Positions 1 through 8,322 of a stretch of 64,000 nucleotides of DNA are shown here, piece after piece (position 1 is the stretch's first letter; every line of letters begins with the position of its first letter). A program made the translations under genes and the position numbers. The DNA is taken from positions 1,736,001-1,800,000 of the forward strand of contig NZ_AP028065.1 in NCBI RefSeq assembly GCF_030297135.1. The letters are read 5' to 3'. The DNA is from Pseudoalteromonas apostichopi. GTDB taxonomy: Bacteria > Pseudomonadota > Gammaproteobacteria > Enterobacterales > Alteromonadaceae. The notes beneath the pieces were generated by a model, which was not told where the DNA came from, did not search any database, and was given only the letters and a program-made list of their open reading frames with translations.

Positions 1-141
1 ACGTTAAATTGTCAGGGTATGAAAACTGGCGAAATTATACTGATTCCTACCAGTTTTGCAACTTGAGTCGACCCTTTGTAGTGCAAAAACACCACAAATG
101 TCTCTTTTTGGACATGTTATTAATTAATGACGGGAATAGTC
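1..141. other. gene-free left edge, downstream of parB
   Basis: No supported gene is seen here. An inverted repeat of 8 bases (AAAACTGG at 22-29, CCAGTTTT at 50-57) has a 20-base loop and no clear T-run, so it is a weak terminator or operator candidate. In related genomes the ATP synthase operon often follows parB, but none of it is in the window. The small open frame at 9-197 runs into parB on the other strand and has no recognisable content. Confidence 0.4.
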
Positions 142-1053
142 TTAATTTATACGGCTTAAAATGCCATCTAACTCATCAAGAGTTGTATAAGAGATAACCA
201 GTTTGCCTTTGCCTTTTTTATTGTAGTTTATTTCTACTTTAGCGCCTAAATTTTCAGCAAGCTTTTGTTCTAACTGTTTGACATCAGGATCTTTTTCTTG
301 CACTTCTTTCTTTGGGGCTGGTTCTAAAATAGAACGCACTAGCTTTTCAGTTTCACGAACAGTTAAAGCTTTAGCAACGGCTAATCGAGCAGCATCTGAT
401 TGCGCTTCGCCTTCAAGTGCTAATAAACAACGTGCATGACCCATTTCAATGTCGCCATGCTCTAACAAAATTTTAACATCTTCATTGAGATTATTTAAGC
501 GCAGTAAATTAGTCACAGTAGTACGAGATTTACCAACTGCCTCGGCGACTTGTTGATGAGTTAGTTCAAATTCGTTAAGTAAACGATTTAACGCAATCGC
601 TTCTTCCATCGCATTTAGATCTTCACGTTGAATATTTTCTATAAGCGCGATAGCAACGGCCGCTTCATCAGGTACATCTTTGATGATACATGGAACAGCA
701 TCTAATTTTGCAAGTTGAGCAGCACGCCAACGACGCTCACCGGCGATAATCTCATATTTTTCTGCACCAATTTGGCGCACAACAATCGGCTGAATGATGC
801 CTTGAGCACGTATTGAGTTAGCTAACTCTTCAAGCGCTTCTTCAGACATGTCTTTACGCGGTTGATATTTACCCGATTGTAAAAACTCAATCGCTAACTT
901 TTGCAGCTCACCTTTACTTTGCTCTGCAACGACCTCAGAGACTTGCTCTGGTGTTGCAGTCGCTTGTTGCTGATTATTTGCACTTGAGGCAGGTTTTGAT
1001 GAACTTAATAAAGCGTCGAGTCCTCGGCCTAAACCGCGTTTTTTAGCAGACAT
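142..1053 (-). CDS. parB: chromosome partitioning protein ParB
   Basis: ParB binds parS sites near the origin, spreads along the DNA as a CTP-dependent clamp and works with ParA to segregate new origins. The 303-residue length is typical of chromosomal ParB. The N-terminus has the KRGLGRGLDALL motif used to contact ParA. The central region holds the ParB/Srx box with GERRWRA (about residue 104) and the ENIQREDLN motif, followed by a helix-turn-helix around HQQVAEAVGKSRTTV. The C-terminal dimerisation part is basic. It lies 20 bases downstream of parA in the same direction, and two candidate parS sites lie in recF at 17.8 and 18.4 kb. Confidence 0.97.
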   Translation of the reverse strand: MSAKKRGLGRGLDALLSSSKPASSANNQQQATATPEQVSEVVAEQSKGELQKLAIEFLQSGKYQPRKDMSEEALEELANSIRAQGIIQPIVVRQIGAEKYEIIAGERRWRAAQLAKLDAVPCIIKDVPDEAAVAIALIENIQREDLNAMEEAIALNRLLNEFELTHQQVAEAVGKSRTTVTNLLRLNNLNEDVKILLEHGDIEMGHARCLLALEGEAQSDAARLAVAKALTVRETEKLVRSILEPAPKKEVQEKDPDVKQLEQKLAENLGAKVEINYNKKGKGKLVISYTTLDELDGILSRIN

Positions 1054-1073
1054 GTTATTTTTTTACCTCGAAG

Positions 1074-1859
1074 TTAGGCTACTGCTGAAGATGTTTTCTC
1101 TTTTCTACGTAACATTTCGCCGGCTAGGGCTAAGTAAGCTTTCGCACCACTTGATGCACGGTCATAATACATGGCAGGGGCACCAAAACTCGGCGCTTCT
1201 GCTAAACGGACATTACGTGGGATAACGGTACGATATACTTTATCGCCAAAATGTTGTTTGAGTTGTTCTGATACATCATTTGCAAGGCGATTGCGCGGAT
1301 CATACATGGTGCGTAAAATCCCTTCAATTGTTAATGCTGGATTTACTAGCTTAGACAACTGGGTAATGGTATCCATTAATGCCGTTAAACCTTCAAGGGC
1401 ATAATACTCACATTGCATCGGAACTAAAATTGAATCTGCGGCAGCCATAGCATTAACAGTAAGCATGTTAAGTGAAGGCGGGCAGTCGATAAAAATGAAA
1501 TCGTATTGGTCTTGAATTTGTTCAAGCGCATTACGTAAACGCACTTCACGCGCAAACAATTCCATTAATTTAACTTCAGCGGCAGTCACATCGCCATTAG
1601 CAGCAATTAAGTGATACTCACCTGAGGTTTCTCTATTGATAACTTCATCGATTGGTGTTTCTTCAATCAATAAATCGTAAATAGTCGCAACATCACCGTA
1701 TTTATCGACACCACTACCCATGGTAGCGTTTCCTTGCGGATCAAGATCGATTAATAACACTTTACGCTTCGTCGCGGCCATCGATGCCGCAAGATTCACA
1801 GCGGTGGTTGTTTTACCAACACCACCTTTTTGGTTTGCTAATGCGATGACTTTTGCCAC
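1074..1859 (-). CDS. parA: chromosome partitioning ATPase ParA (Soj)
   Basis: ParA is a deviant Walker ATPase that binds DNA nonspecifically as an ATP dimer and moves ParB-parS complexes. The 261-residue protein opens with the deviant Walker A KGGVGKTT (residues 11-18), has LIDLDPQGN (Walker A') and the Walker B FIDCPPS. It lacks the N-terminal helix-turn-helix extension of plasmid type Ia ParA, so it is the chromosomal Soj type. It sits between rsmG (13-base gap) and parB, the usual origin-proximal order. Confidence 0.97.
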   Translation of the reverse strand: MAKVIALANQKGGVGKTTTAVNLAASMAATKRKVLLIDLDPQGNATMGSGVDKYGDVATIYDLLIEETPIDEVINRETSGEYHLIAANGDVTAAEVKLMELFAREVRLRNALEQIQDQYDFIFIDCPPSLNMLTVNAMAAADSILVPMQCEYYALEGLTALMDTITQLSKLVNPALTIEGILRTMYDPRNRLANDVSEQLKQHFGDKVYRTVIPRNVRLAEAPSFGAPAMYYDRASSGAKAYLALAGEMLRRKEKTSSAVA

Positions 1860-1872
1860 AGTGCTCTGATCC

Positions 1873-2508
1873 CTAGTCTTTAGAAAGAATGATTAGATGT
1901 CTTTGCGCATCTAACTCAGGTACTTCCAAGCTGATTTTTTCATCAAACTTAATACCTTTAGGTAATGAGTCTAGTTCTTCGCTCGGAAATACGCCTTTTA
2001 AGGCGATAAATTTACCTGAATGATCAATCAAGTGCGCACACCAGTCAACCATATCTTGTAAAGAGGCAAATGCACGACTTAATACACCATCTAATTTAAC
2101 ACTTGGTTGATATTCTTCAACTCTAGACTGCACTGGGGTTACATTTTCAAGGCCAAGTGCATGTTTTACCTGCATCAAAAAGCGCACGCGTTTACCTAAA
2201 CTATCTAACAATACAAATTGTGTATCAGGTAAAGCGATGGCTAATACGATACCCGGTAAACCAGGACCCGTACCAACATCAATGTAATGTTTGCCTTTAA
2301 GGTGTGGCGCAACAACTAAGCTATCCATGATATGTTTAACCATCATTTCTTCAGGTAAACGAACAGAGGTTAAGTTATATGCTTTGTTCCACTTGTCTAA
2401 TAATTCAACATATTGTACAAGTTGTTGTTGCTGCTTTTCTGTTAGCGCAATATCAGTTTGCGCTAACAGTGAAGTTAATTGTTGTTGTAACACTGTATTC
2501 CTCACCAA
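1873..2508 (-). CDS. rsmG: 16S rRNA m7G527 methyltransferase RsmG (GidB)
   Basis: RsmG methylates N7 of G527 (E. coli numbering) in 16S rRNA, using S-adenosylmethionine; its loss is known to give low-level streptomycin resistance. The 211-residue protein has the Rossmann SAM-binding motif DVGTGPGLPGI around residue 77, followed by the acidic strand end VLLDS. The stop of mnmG and the start of rsmG are directly adjacent (4398-2509, then 2508), so the two are almost certainly co-transcribed. The length agrees with the family (about 207 residues). Confidence 0.96.
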   Translation of the reverse strand: MVRNTVLQQQLTSLLAQTDIALTEKQQQQLVQYVELLDKWNKAYNLTSVRLPEEMMVKHIMDSLVVAPHLKGKHYIDVGTGPGLPGIVLAIALPDTQFVLLDSLGKRVRFLMQVKHALGLENVTPVQSRVEEYQPSVKLDGVLSRAFASLQDMVDWCAHLIDHSGKFIALKGVFPSEELDSLPKGIKFDEKISLEVPELDAQRHLIILSKD

Positions 2509-4398
2509 CTACGCAGTCTTGCGCAGTAAGCCTTGCTTTTTCAGATAGACTAATAATAGCGAAATAGCTGCAGGGGTGATACCTGAAATACGTGATGCTT
2601 GGCCAATTGTATCTGGACGACTATCAGTAAGTTTCGCGATAACCTCATTTGATAAACCAGAAACAGTTGAATAATCAAAGTCTTTTGGTAATACAGTTTG
2701 TTCATGACGTAGCTGCTTATTGATCTCATCTTGTTGACGAGCAATATAGCCTGCGTACTTAGTATGGATCTCAACTTGCTCAAGTGCAGCTTGGTTATCG
2801 AACTCAGAGCCTAAACCATCGATCGCCATTAGGTCGTTATAACGAACTTCAGGACGACGGATCAGATCTTCAAGGCTCGCTTCACGAGTCAGTGGTGTTT
2901 TTAATAACGCATTTACTTGATCAACAGCCACGTGATCTTTATGGATCCAGGTTTCTTTTAAGCGTTGTGTTTCTTTTTCAATGATTTCCATTTTTTCGTT
3001 GAAGGCAGCCCAACGAGCATCGTCAACTAAGCCAAGTTCACGGCCTTTAGCAGTTAAACGAATGTCGGCATTATCTTCACGAAGTAATAAACGGTATTCA
3101 GCACGGCTGGTAAACATACGGTACGGTTCTTTAGTACCTAATGTTGCTAAGTCATCAATCAGTACACCTGTATATGCTTCATCACGACGAGGTGTCCAAG
3201 GTTCTTTACCTTGTACTTGTAATGCTGCGTTCATACCAGCAATTAAACCTTGCGCACCAGCTTCTTCGTAGCCTGTTGTGCCATTGATCTGGCCTGCGAA
3301 GAATAAACCATTAATAAACTTAGTTTCTAATGATTGTTTTAAGTCTCGTGGATCAAAGAAATCATACTCAATGGCATAACCAGGACGACAGATATGTGCA
3401 TTTTCAAAGCCAGTAATTGATTGCACAATTTCAAGTTGCACATCAAATGGTAAACTCGTCGAGATACCATTTGGATATAATTCGTATGATGTTAAGCCTT
3501 CTGGCTCAACAAAGATTTGATGTTTATCTTTATCAGCAAAACGTACGATCTTATCTTCAATTGATGGGCAGTAACGTGGACCAATACCTTCAATAACACC
3601 AGAGTACATAGGTGAACGATGCAGGTTATTACGGATCACATCATGTGTTTTTTCATTTGTATAAGTGATGTAACACGGGATCTGCTGTGGGTGATCCGAT
3701 TGTTTACCCATAAATGAGAATACTGGAGTAGGAGTATCACCAGGCTGTTCTTGCATCTTGCTAAAATCAACAGTACGCGCATCAATACGAGGAGGCGTGC
3801 CTGTTTTTAAACGATCAACACGGAACGGTAATTCACGTAAACGCTCTGCAAGTGCAATTGAAGGTGGATCACCAGCACGACCCCCTTTGAAGTTCTCTAA
3901 ACCAATATGGATCTGACCACCTAAGAAAGTACCCACAGTAAGAACCACTGAAGGCGCACTAAAACGAAGACCCATTTGAGTTACAACACCGATTACTCGA
4001 TCGCCTTCAACGATTAGATCGTCACATGACTGCTGGAAGATCTTTAAATTTTCTTGATGTTGTAAAGTGTGTTGAATAGCGGCTTTATACAAAGCACGGT
4101 CAGCTTGCGCACGTGTAGCACGTACTGCAGGGCCTTTAGATGAGTTTAAAGTACGAAATTGAATACCACCTTTATCGATAGCCTGAGCCATTGCACCGCC
4201 AAGTGCATCGATCTCTTTAACTAAATGGCCTTTACCAATACCGCCAATTGCCGGATTACAAGACATTTGACCAAGAGTATCCATATTATGAGTTAGCAAT
4301 AGGGTATTCATGCCCATGCGAGCAGATGCTAATGCAGCTTCAGTACCTGCATGCCCACCACCTACAACAATAACATCAAAACGTTCGTGAAAAATCAT
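2509..4398 (-). CDS. mnmG: tRNA uridine-5-carboxymethylaminomethyl modification enzyme MnmG (GidA)
   Basis: MnmG is the FAD- and NADH-dependent partner of MnmE; together they install cmnm5 or nm5 at wobble uridine 34 of several tRNAs. The 629-residue protein starts with the FAD-binding motif VVGGGHAGTEAALA. It also has the conserved CNPAIGGIGKGHLVKE cysteine segment and the second family signature GQINGTTGYEEAGAQG near residue 370. The C-terminal helical domain (from about 550) binds MnmE and tRNA. The start lies at the edge of oriC, as in E. coli, where gidA transcription influences initiation. Confidence 0.98.
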   Translation of the reverse strand: MIFHERFDVIVVGGGHAGTEAALASARMGMNTLLLTHNMDTLGQMSCNPAIGGIGKGHLVKEIDALGGAMAQAIDKGGIQFRTLNSSKGPAVRATRAQADRALYKAAIQHTLQHQENLKIFQQSCDDLIVEGDRVIGVVTQMGLRFSAPSVVLTVGTFLGGQIHIGLENFKGGRAGDPPSIALAERLRELPFRVDRLKTGTPPRIDARTVDFSKMQEQPGDTPTPVFSFMGKQSDHPQQIPCYITYTNEKTHDVIRNNLHRSPMYSGVIEGIGPRYCPSIEDKIVRFADKDKHQIFVEPEGLTSYELYPNGISTSLPFDVQLEIVQSITGFENAHICRPGYAIEYDFFDPRDLKQSLETKFINGLFFAGQINGTTGYEEAGAQGLIAGMNAALQVQGKEPWTPRRDEAYTGVLIDDLATLGTKEPYRMFTSRAEYRLLLREDNADIRLTAKGRELGLVDDARWAAFNEKMEIIEKETQRLKETWIHKDHVAVDQVNALLKTPLTREASLEDLIRRPEVRYNDLMAIDGLGSEFDNQAALEQVEIHTKYAGYIARQQDEINKQLRHEQTVLPKDFDYSTVSGLSNEVIAKLTDSRPDTIGQASRISGITPAAISLLLVYLKKQGLLRKTA

Positions 4399-4492
4399 TT
4401 ATGGGATCCTACTAATCAACCAGCAAAACTTTGTAAAGGGAGCGTATTCTACCTAGAAATTTAGAGAAGATAAATGATTAAACAGTGCTCAA

Positions 4493-4550
4493 GATCTAAG
4501 TGGGTGATCTCTAATAATATAAAGGATCTTTTAAAGAGATCTTTTATTAC
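4493..4550 (+). other. DNA unwinding element with GATC-headed 13-mers
   Basis: Four segments begin with GATCT at 4493, 4506, 4525 and 4538, and the last three are strongly AT-rich. The first and second, and the third and fourth, are exactly 13 bases apart. In E. coli oriC three such 13-mers form the DnaA-opened unwinding element, and the location next to mnmG is the same. Confidence 0.8.
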
Positions 4551-4754
4551 TCTTACTACTAGTGAGGGCTAGATCTGTTGATAATGTTCAATTTGCTTTT
4601 TAAAACATTGCTTTAAGGCAGATCTAAAGGTGTTAGTATGATCGGATCTTCCGGCGTAAAAGCTTTGATCAAAAGGGCTATTTATACACAGGGCAATATC
4701 GGTTGGATCTTATCCAAGGGATAAACTAGGTTAAAATCGCAGTTAGATCAGTGT

Positions 4755-4763
4755 TTATCCACA
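4755..4763 (+). promoter_or_regulatory. perfect DnaA box in oriC
   Basis: TTATCCACA is identical to the high-affinity E. coli DnaA box. It lies on the mioC side of the origin. Weaker boxes flank it at 4682-4690 (TTATACACA), 4710-4718 (TTATCCAAG) and 4788-4796 (reverse strand). Confidence 0.9.
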
Positions 4764-4826
4764 ATCCGATCTAAATTATCAGTAAATTGTGGGTAACTTT
4801 TATTACAACGATCAACACCGATCGGC

Positions 4827-5276
4827 TTAATTGAGTCCTACAGTCTCGATCCAGCTTGGTAACCAAGCTAAAGCTGTGTCTTCTGGTAACGCTTCATCAA
4901 GAATATTTAGCTCTAAGCGTTCTGCCACGCGGTTTGCACCTTTATTTGCTAATAACTCATCTAGATTACGGCCTGCATAGTTATAGGTGTCGTAGCTAGT
5001 GTCGCCTAATCCGATCACACTGTAGTTTAATCCTTTAAGATCAGCCTGTTGGTTAATAGATTCAACAAATGGCAGTAGGTTCTCTGGGTAGTCTCCCGCG
5101 CCATATGTAGAAGTACATAACAACCAAATAGTATCTTGCTGATCAATATCATCAAATACAGGCTGTTCATGAAGCTGCACTTGGATCCCTTGTTGTTCAA
5201 GGGCTTCTGCTAGTTGCTCTGCCACGTATTCAGCAGATCCCATTTGGCTGCCAACGATGATATTTACTGATTGCAT
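4827..5276 (-). CDS. mioC: flavodoxin-like protein MioC
   Basis: MioC is a small FMN-binding flavodoxin-type protein. In E. coli it has been linked to biotin synthase activity in vitro, and its gene is best known for lying beside oriC. The protein has the FMN phosphate-binding loop SQMGSAEYVAEQLAE and the second flavin loop CTSTYGAGDYPENL, with GLGDTSYDTYNYAGR toward the end. An in-frame ATG exists four codons upstream (5288). I chose 5276 because the E. coli protein begins at this position, but neither start has a clear ribosome-binding site. Several GATC sites lie inside the gene. Confidence 0.93.
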   Translation of the reverse strand: MQSVNIIVGSQMGSAEYVAEQLAEALEQQGIQVQLHEQPVFDDIDQQDTIWLLCTSTYGAGDYPENLLPFVESINQQADLKGLNYSVIGLGDTSYDTYNYAGRNLDELLANKGANRVAERLELNILDEALPEDTALAWLPSWIETVGLN

Positions 5277-5288
5277 GTGATTGATCAT

Positions 5289-5862
5289 GTATAGAAATAA
5301 GTGGCCACATGATAACTAAGTTAGGGTGTGAGTAAAGCGTTGAATTACGATCTGAATAAGTTTTTCTGCCTAAAATAACGGCTTAAATTCAATGTTTTTT
5401 ATAATTTACTGTTTTTAATGGTTTTTTATATTTATTCGTAAATTAAACCCTTTGATCAAGCTGTTAATAAATTTGGGGAAAGTTCTGATCAAGCTAAAAT
5501 TTAGAAACTGTATAACTTTGCTAAGTTGTTGATCTTTAATTGTGTGTAAGCGCTTTAGTTTTTAGATCGGATTAAAATGGAGAGTATGATCGTTTTGTGG
5601 ATAGATCGCTTGTTGATAACGATCGGTTTGTAATTTGCGATCAATAAAATAGATCGAAAAAAACTTAAATATGGGCAAATAAAGGCTGTTTTTTAGAAAA
5701 TTAATTATCAAAAAGGGCTGTTGTTTGTAAATAAGTTCAAATTTCAGCGTTTTTTTATGATCAAATCAGCCTTTAGATCTAAAAACACCTCAATTGTGGA
5801 TAACATTTTTAGCTAAAGTCGATCTTAAAAGCTGTTTTGATCTGATTTTTTAGCTCGCTAAG
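5289..5862. other. gene-free GATC- and DnaA-box-rich gap behind mioC
   Basis: No coding frame is supported in these 574 bases. The stretch is AT-rich and carries about 14 GATC sites. It also has DnaA boxes all in the same orientation: TGTGGATAG (5596-5604), TGTTGATAA (5611-5619) and the perfect TGTGGATAA (5795-5803). Together with the GATC sites within mioC it extends the origin-like composition to about 1.45 kb. It may be an accessory DnaA-binding region or regulate mioC, which is transcribed from here. No unwinding element as clear as the 13-mers at 4493-4550 is seen. Confidence 0.65.
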
Positions 5863-6603
5863 TTAATTTGCGATCTGAGTTAGGGTGGTTTTTATCGTAT
5901 TTCCGACTAGATCATAGAGCGAATTACCCAATGAAAACCGTTTTGCGCCACCAGCGAAAGCGGCTTTTGCTGAGTTAAAATTGTTCATAGCCATCACATT
6001 TAGTGGCATATCTATCGCGTTAGCTAAGCTGGTTATGTGCTCTATATTAGTTAAGCCAGGTACAAAAAGACCATCTGCACCTGCATCTTGATAAGCTTTT
6101 GCGCGCTTCAATGTGACTTTAAAAGGGCTGTCACTAACAAAGTAGGTATCGGTTCTGGCGTTAATAAATAAACTGCCGAAGCCATTTTCGTTAAGTACTT
6201 TCTTTATCTCACTAATAATAGTGCATTGCTGTTTGATAGATCTGAGTGCATTCGTGTCTTTGTCTGAGTCTTCAATGTTGATACCTGCAACCCCCAATTT
6301 TGCTAACGCAAGAACGTTTTGGCTAATTTGCAGCGGATCGTTACTGTATCCTGATTCTATATCGACAGAGAGTGGAATATGTATGTATTTGGTCAAGCTT
6401 TTAACCAGCGCTAACTGAGTTTGAAAAGAGATGTTCTCACCATCAGCTAAACCTAAACTTTCAGCAATGCCCCAGCTGGTTGTTGCTACAGCTTTAGCTC
6501 CTGCGGCCTGAATGAATTGTGCTGAACTAAGATCCCACGCATTAGCGAGTACAAAGCCTATTTGCTGGTGGTGTAATTGATGAAAGAGTTGATATTTGTC
6601 CAT
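5863..6603 (-). CDS. isocitrate lyase / PEP mutase family protein
   Basis: The 246-residue protein belongs to the isocitrate lyase/phosphoenolpyruvate mutase superfamily of TIM barrels that make or break C-C or P-C bonds next to a carboxylate. Visible features are GFVLANAWDLSSAQ and SWGIAESLG near the N-terminus, the metal-binding acidic strands PLSVDIESGY and GINIEDSD, and NARTDTYF. The KKCGH catalytic motif of true isocitrate lyase is absent, so it is not AceA. It resembles the short PEP mutase/oxaloacetate hydrolase-like members, whose substrates are mostly unknown. It lies between mioC and mnmE, which is not a conserved place for it. Confidence 0.85.
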   Translation of the reverse strand: MDKYQLFHQLHHQQIGFVLANAWDLSSAQFIQAAGAKAVATTSWGIAESLGLADGENISFQTQLALVKSLTKYIHIPLSVDIESGYSNDPLQISQNVLALAKLGVAGINIEDSDKDTNALRSIKQQCTIISEIKKVLNENGFGSLFINARTDTYFVSDSPFKVTLKRAKAYQDAGADGLFVPGLTNIEHITSLANAIDMPLNVMAMNNFNSAKAAFAGGAKRFSLGNSLYDLVGNTIKTTLTQIAN

Positions 6604-6704
6604 GACGTCCTCCGTTTAATGACATCGCTAGACTAATTGATTTGGGTTTAATTACTGGCTGGTTTCGGCCCTGAACCGATAATTGATTGCTGAATTAAAA
6701 ACAA

Positions 6705-6730
6705 AAAAAAGAGTCTTGCGACTCTTTTTT
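6705..6730 (-). terminator. terminator of mnmE
   Basis: The 11-base stem AAAAAAGAGTC / GACTCTTTTTT has a 4-base loop and ends in a T-run when read on the minus strand, 21 bases after the mnmE stop. The plus-strand reading also ends in a T-run, so it could work in both directions. Confidence 0.85.
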
Positions 6731-6750
6731 ATAATATTGATGACCGGAAT

Positions 6751-8115
6751 TTATTTACCGATACAGAACGAACTAAAGATTTTTCCTAGCAAGTCATCAG
6801 AAGTAAATTCACCCGTTATCTCATTTAAGAACTGTTGTGTTAGGCGTAACTCTTCAGCCAGGATCTCACCAGCAATATGCATCTCTAATTGCTCTTTGCC
6901 TGTGTTTAAATGATAGGCTGCGTGATCAAGTGCATCTAAGTGACGACGGCGTGCCATAAATCCACCTTCAGTTGCCCCTTGGAAACCTATACATGCCTTT
7001 AAGTGAGTACGAACTAACTCTATACCTTCTGCATTTTTGGCACTTAAACGGATCACCGGATATTGTTCATGTTCATCCATTCCGACATTTTCACCGGAAA
7101 TATCGGCTTTATTTCGAATCACAGTAACGCCCATACCCTCTGGTAACTTGGCCATAAACTCCGGCCAAATATCATGAGGGTCAGTGGCTGATGTGTCTGT
7201 GCCGTCTAACATAAATAGTACGCGATCGGCTTGGTTAATTTCTTCCCATGCGCGCTCAATACCAATTTGTTCAACTTTATCAGGGCTTTCGCGTAGGCCT
7301 GCGGTATCGATAATATGCAGTGGCATACCATCAATGTGAATATGCTCACGCAATACGTCACGTGTTGTACCGGCTATTTCGGTAACAATAGCTGCATCTC
7401 GGCCAGCTAATGCATTTAATAGGCTTGATTTACCAGCGTTAGGGCGACCTGCAATAACAACACGCATACCTTCACGCATGATGCTACCTTGTTTTGCTTG
7501 CTGAGTTACATTTTCTAATTGATCAATAATGGCATTGAGATCTGCTGATACTTTACCGTCTGATAGGAAATCGATTTCTTCATCTGGAAAGTCAATAGCG
7601 GCTTCAACGTACATACGTAGGTGAATGACTTTTTCCACCAGCGTTTCGATGTGCTTAGAAAATTCACCTTGCAGAGATTGGAGGGCACTTTTTGCTGCCT
7701 GTTCACTGGTTGCATTGATGAGATCGGCAATTGCCTCAGCTTGAGTTAAATCAAGCTTGTCATTCATAAATGCGCGCTCAGAGAACTCCCCCGGCTTTGC
7801 TAAACGAACACCGTCAATTTGGCTAATTTCTTTTAATAGCATATCAAGTACAACAGGACCGCCATGACCTTGCAGCTCAAGTACGTCTTCACCGGTAAAT
7901 GAGTTTGGTCCTTGGAAGTATATAGCAATACCTTGGTCAAGCTGCTCACCGCTCAAGCTTTTAAATGGCACATAGTCTGCGTAACGTGTTTTAGGACAAC
8001 GGCCAATAATGTGCTCTGCCACTGTTTTAGCTAAGCTGCCAGAGACGCGAATAATACCAACCCCACCACGTCCTGGTGCGGTCGCTTGTGCTGCAATTGT
8101 GTCTTGATTAATCAT
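6751..8115 (-). CDS. mnmE: tRNA modification GTPase MnmE (TrmE)
   Basis: MnmE is the GTPase partner of MnmG in wobble-uridine modification. The 454-residue protein has an N-terminal tetrahydrofolate-binding domain (1 to about 120, opening with DTIAAQATAPGRGGVGIIRVSG). A helical domain follows, with an inserted G domain at about 215-375. Its motifs are GRPNAGKSS (G1), GTTRD (G2), DTAGLRE (G3, with the glutamate used in potassium-dependent catalysis) and NKAD (G4). The C-terminal CIGK supplies the family's conserved C-terminal cysteine. It ends at a strong hairpin. Confidence 0.98.
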   Translation of the reverse strand: MINQDTIAAQATAPGRGGVGIIRVSGSLAKTVAEHIIGRCPKTRYADYVPFKSLSGEQLDQGIAIYFQGPNSFTGEDVLELQGHGGPVVLDMLLKEISQIDGVRLAKPGEFSERAFMNDKLDLTQAEAIADLINATSEQAAKSALQSLQGEFSKHIETLVEKVIHLRMYVEAAIDFPDEEIDFLSDGKVSADLNAIIDQLENVTQQAKQGSIMREGMRVVIAGRPNAGKSSLLNALAGRDAAIVTEIAGTTRDVLREHIHIDGMPLHIIDTAGLRESPDKVEQIGIERAWEEINQADRVLFMLDGTDTSATDPHDIWPEFMAKLPEGMGVTVIRNKADISGENVGMDEHEQYPVIRLSAKNAEGIELVRTHLKACIGFQGATEGGFMARRRHLDALDHAAYHLNTGKEQLEMHIAGEILAEELRLTQQFLNEITGEFTSDDLLGKIFSSFCIGK

Positions 8116-8263
8116 GCGATGAAAAATGCCAATAAAAGAATGAATGCTGGCTCTATTGTAACCTATGGCTTAATTTCATGCGAATAGCTGTTTAACCAAT
8201 GAAGTGTTAAAAGCGCATTGTAAGTAATACTTTATTTAGCTCCGATTAATAAAAAACGGCATT

Positions 8264-8282
8264 GCAAATGATAATTATATTC
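8264..8282. promoter_or_regulatory. Fur box upstream of the TonB-dependent receptor
   Basis: The 19 bases from 8264 match 14 positions of the classic Fur consensus, with an uninterrupted AATGATAAT core. The site is about 40 bases upstream of the receptor start in the 207-base gap between divergent mnmE and the receptor. It implies repression of the receptor and the PepSY gene when iron is plentiful. Confidence 0.75.
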
Positions 8283-8322
8283 ATTAACATGTTGCGCATT
8301 ATTCATTTTGTCCCTTTTTATT

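Larger units (their letters stand above)
4480..4826. other. oriC: chromosomal replication origin oriC
   Basis: The mnmG-mioC gap (4399-4826) holds 15 GATC (Dam) sites where fewer than two would be expected by chance. GATC-headed 13-mers lie at 4493, 4506, 4525 and 4538, two pairs of them spaced exactly 13 bases apart. GATCTTTTATTAC at 4538-4550 matches 11 of 13 bases of an E. coli oriC 13-mer. They form the AT-rich unwinding element on the mnmG side. DnaA boxes follow: TGTTGATAA (4576-4584, minus), TTATACACA (4682-4690), TTATCCACA (4755-4763, perfect) and TGTGGGTAA (4788-4796, minus, one mismatch). Position, order and composition all match the gammaproteobacterial oriC. The exact boundaries are an estimate. 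Confidence 0.92.

Noticed and set aside
9..197. A 62-residue frame at the left edge
   Set aside because: It runs into parB on the other strand and has no recognisable content or ribosome-binding site.
5863..6603. True isocitrate lyase AceA
   Set aside because: The KKCGH motif is absent and the protein is far too short.
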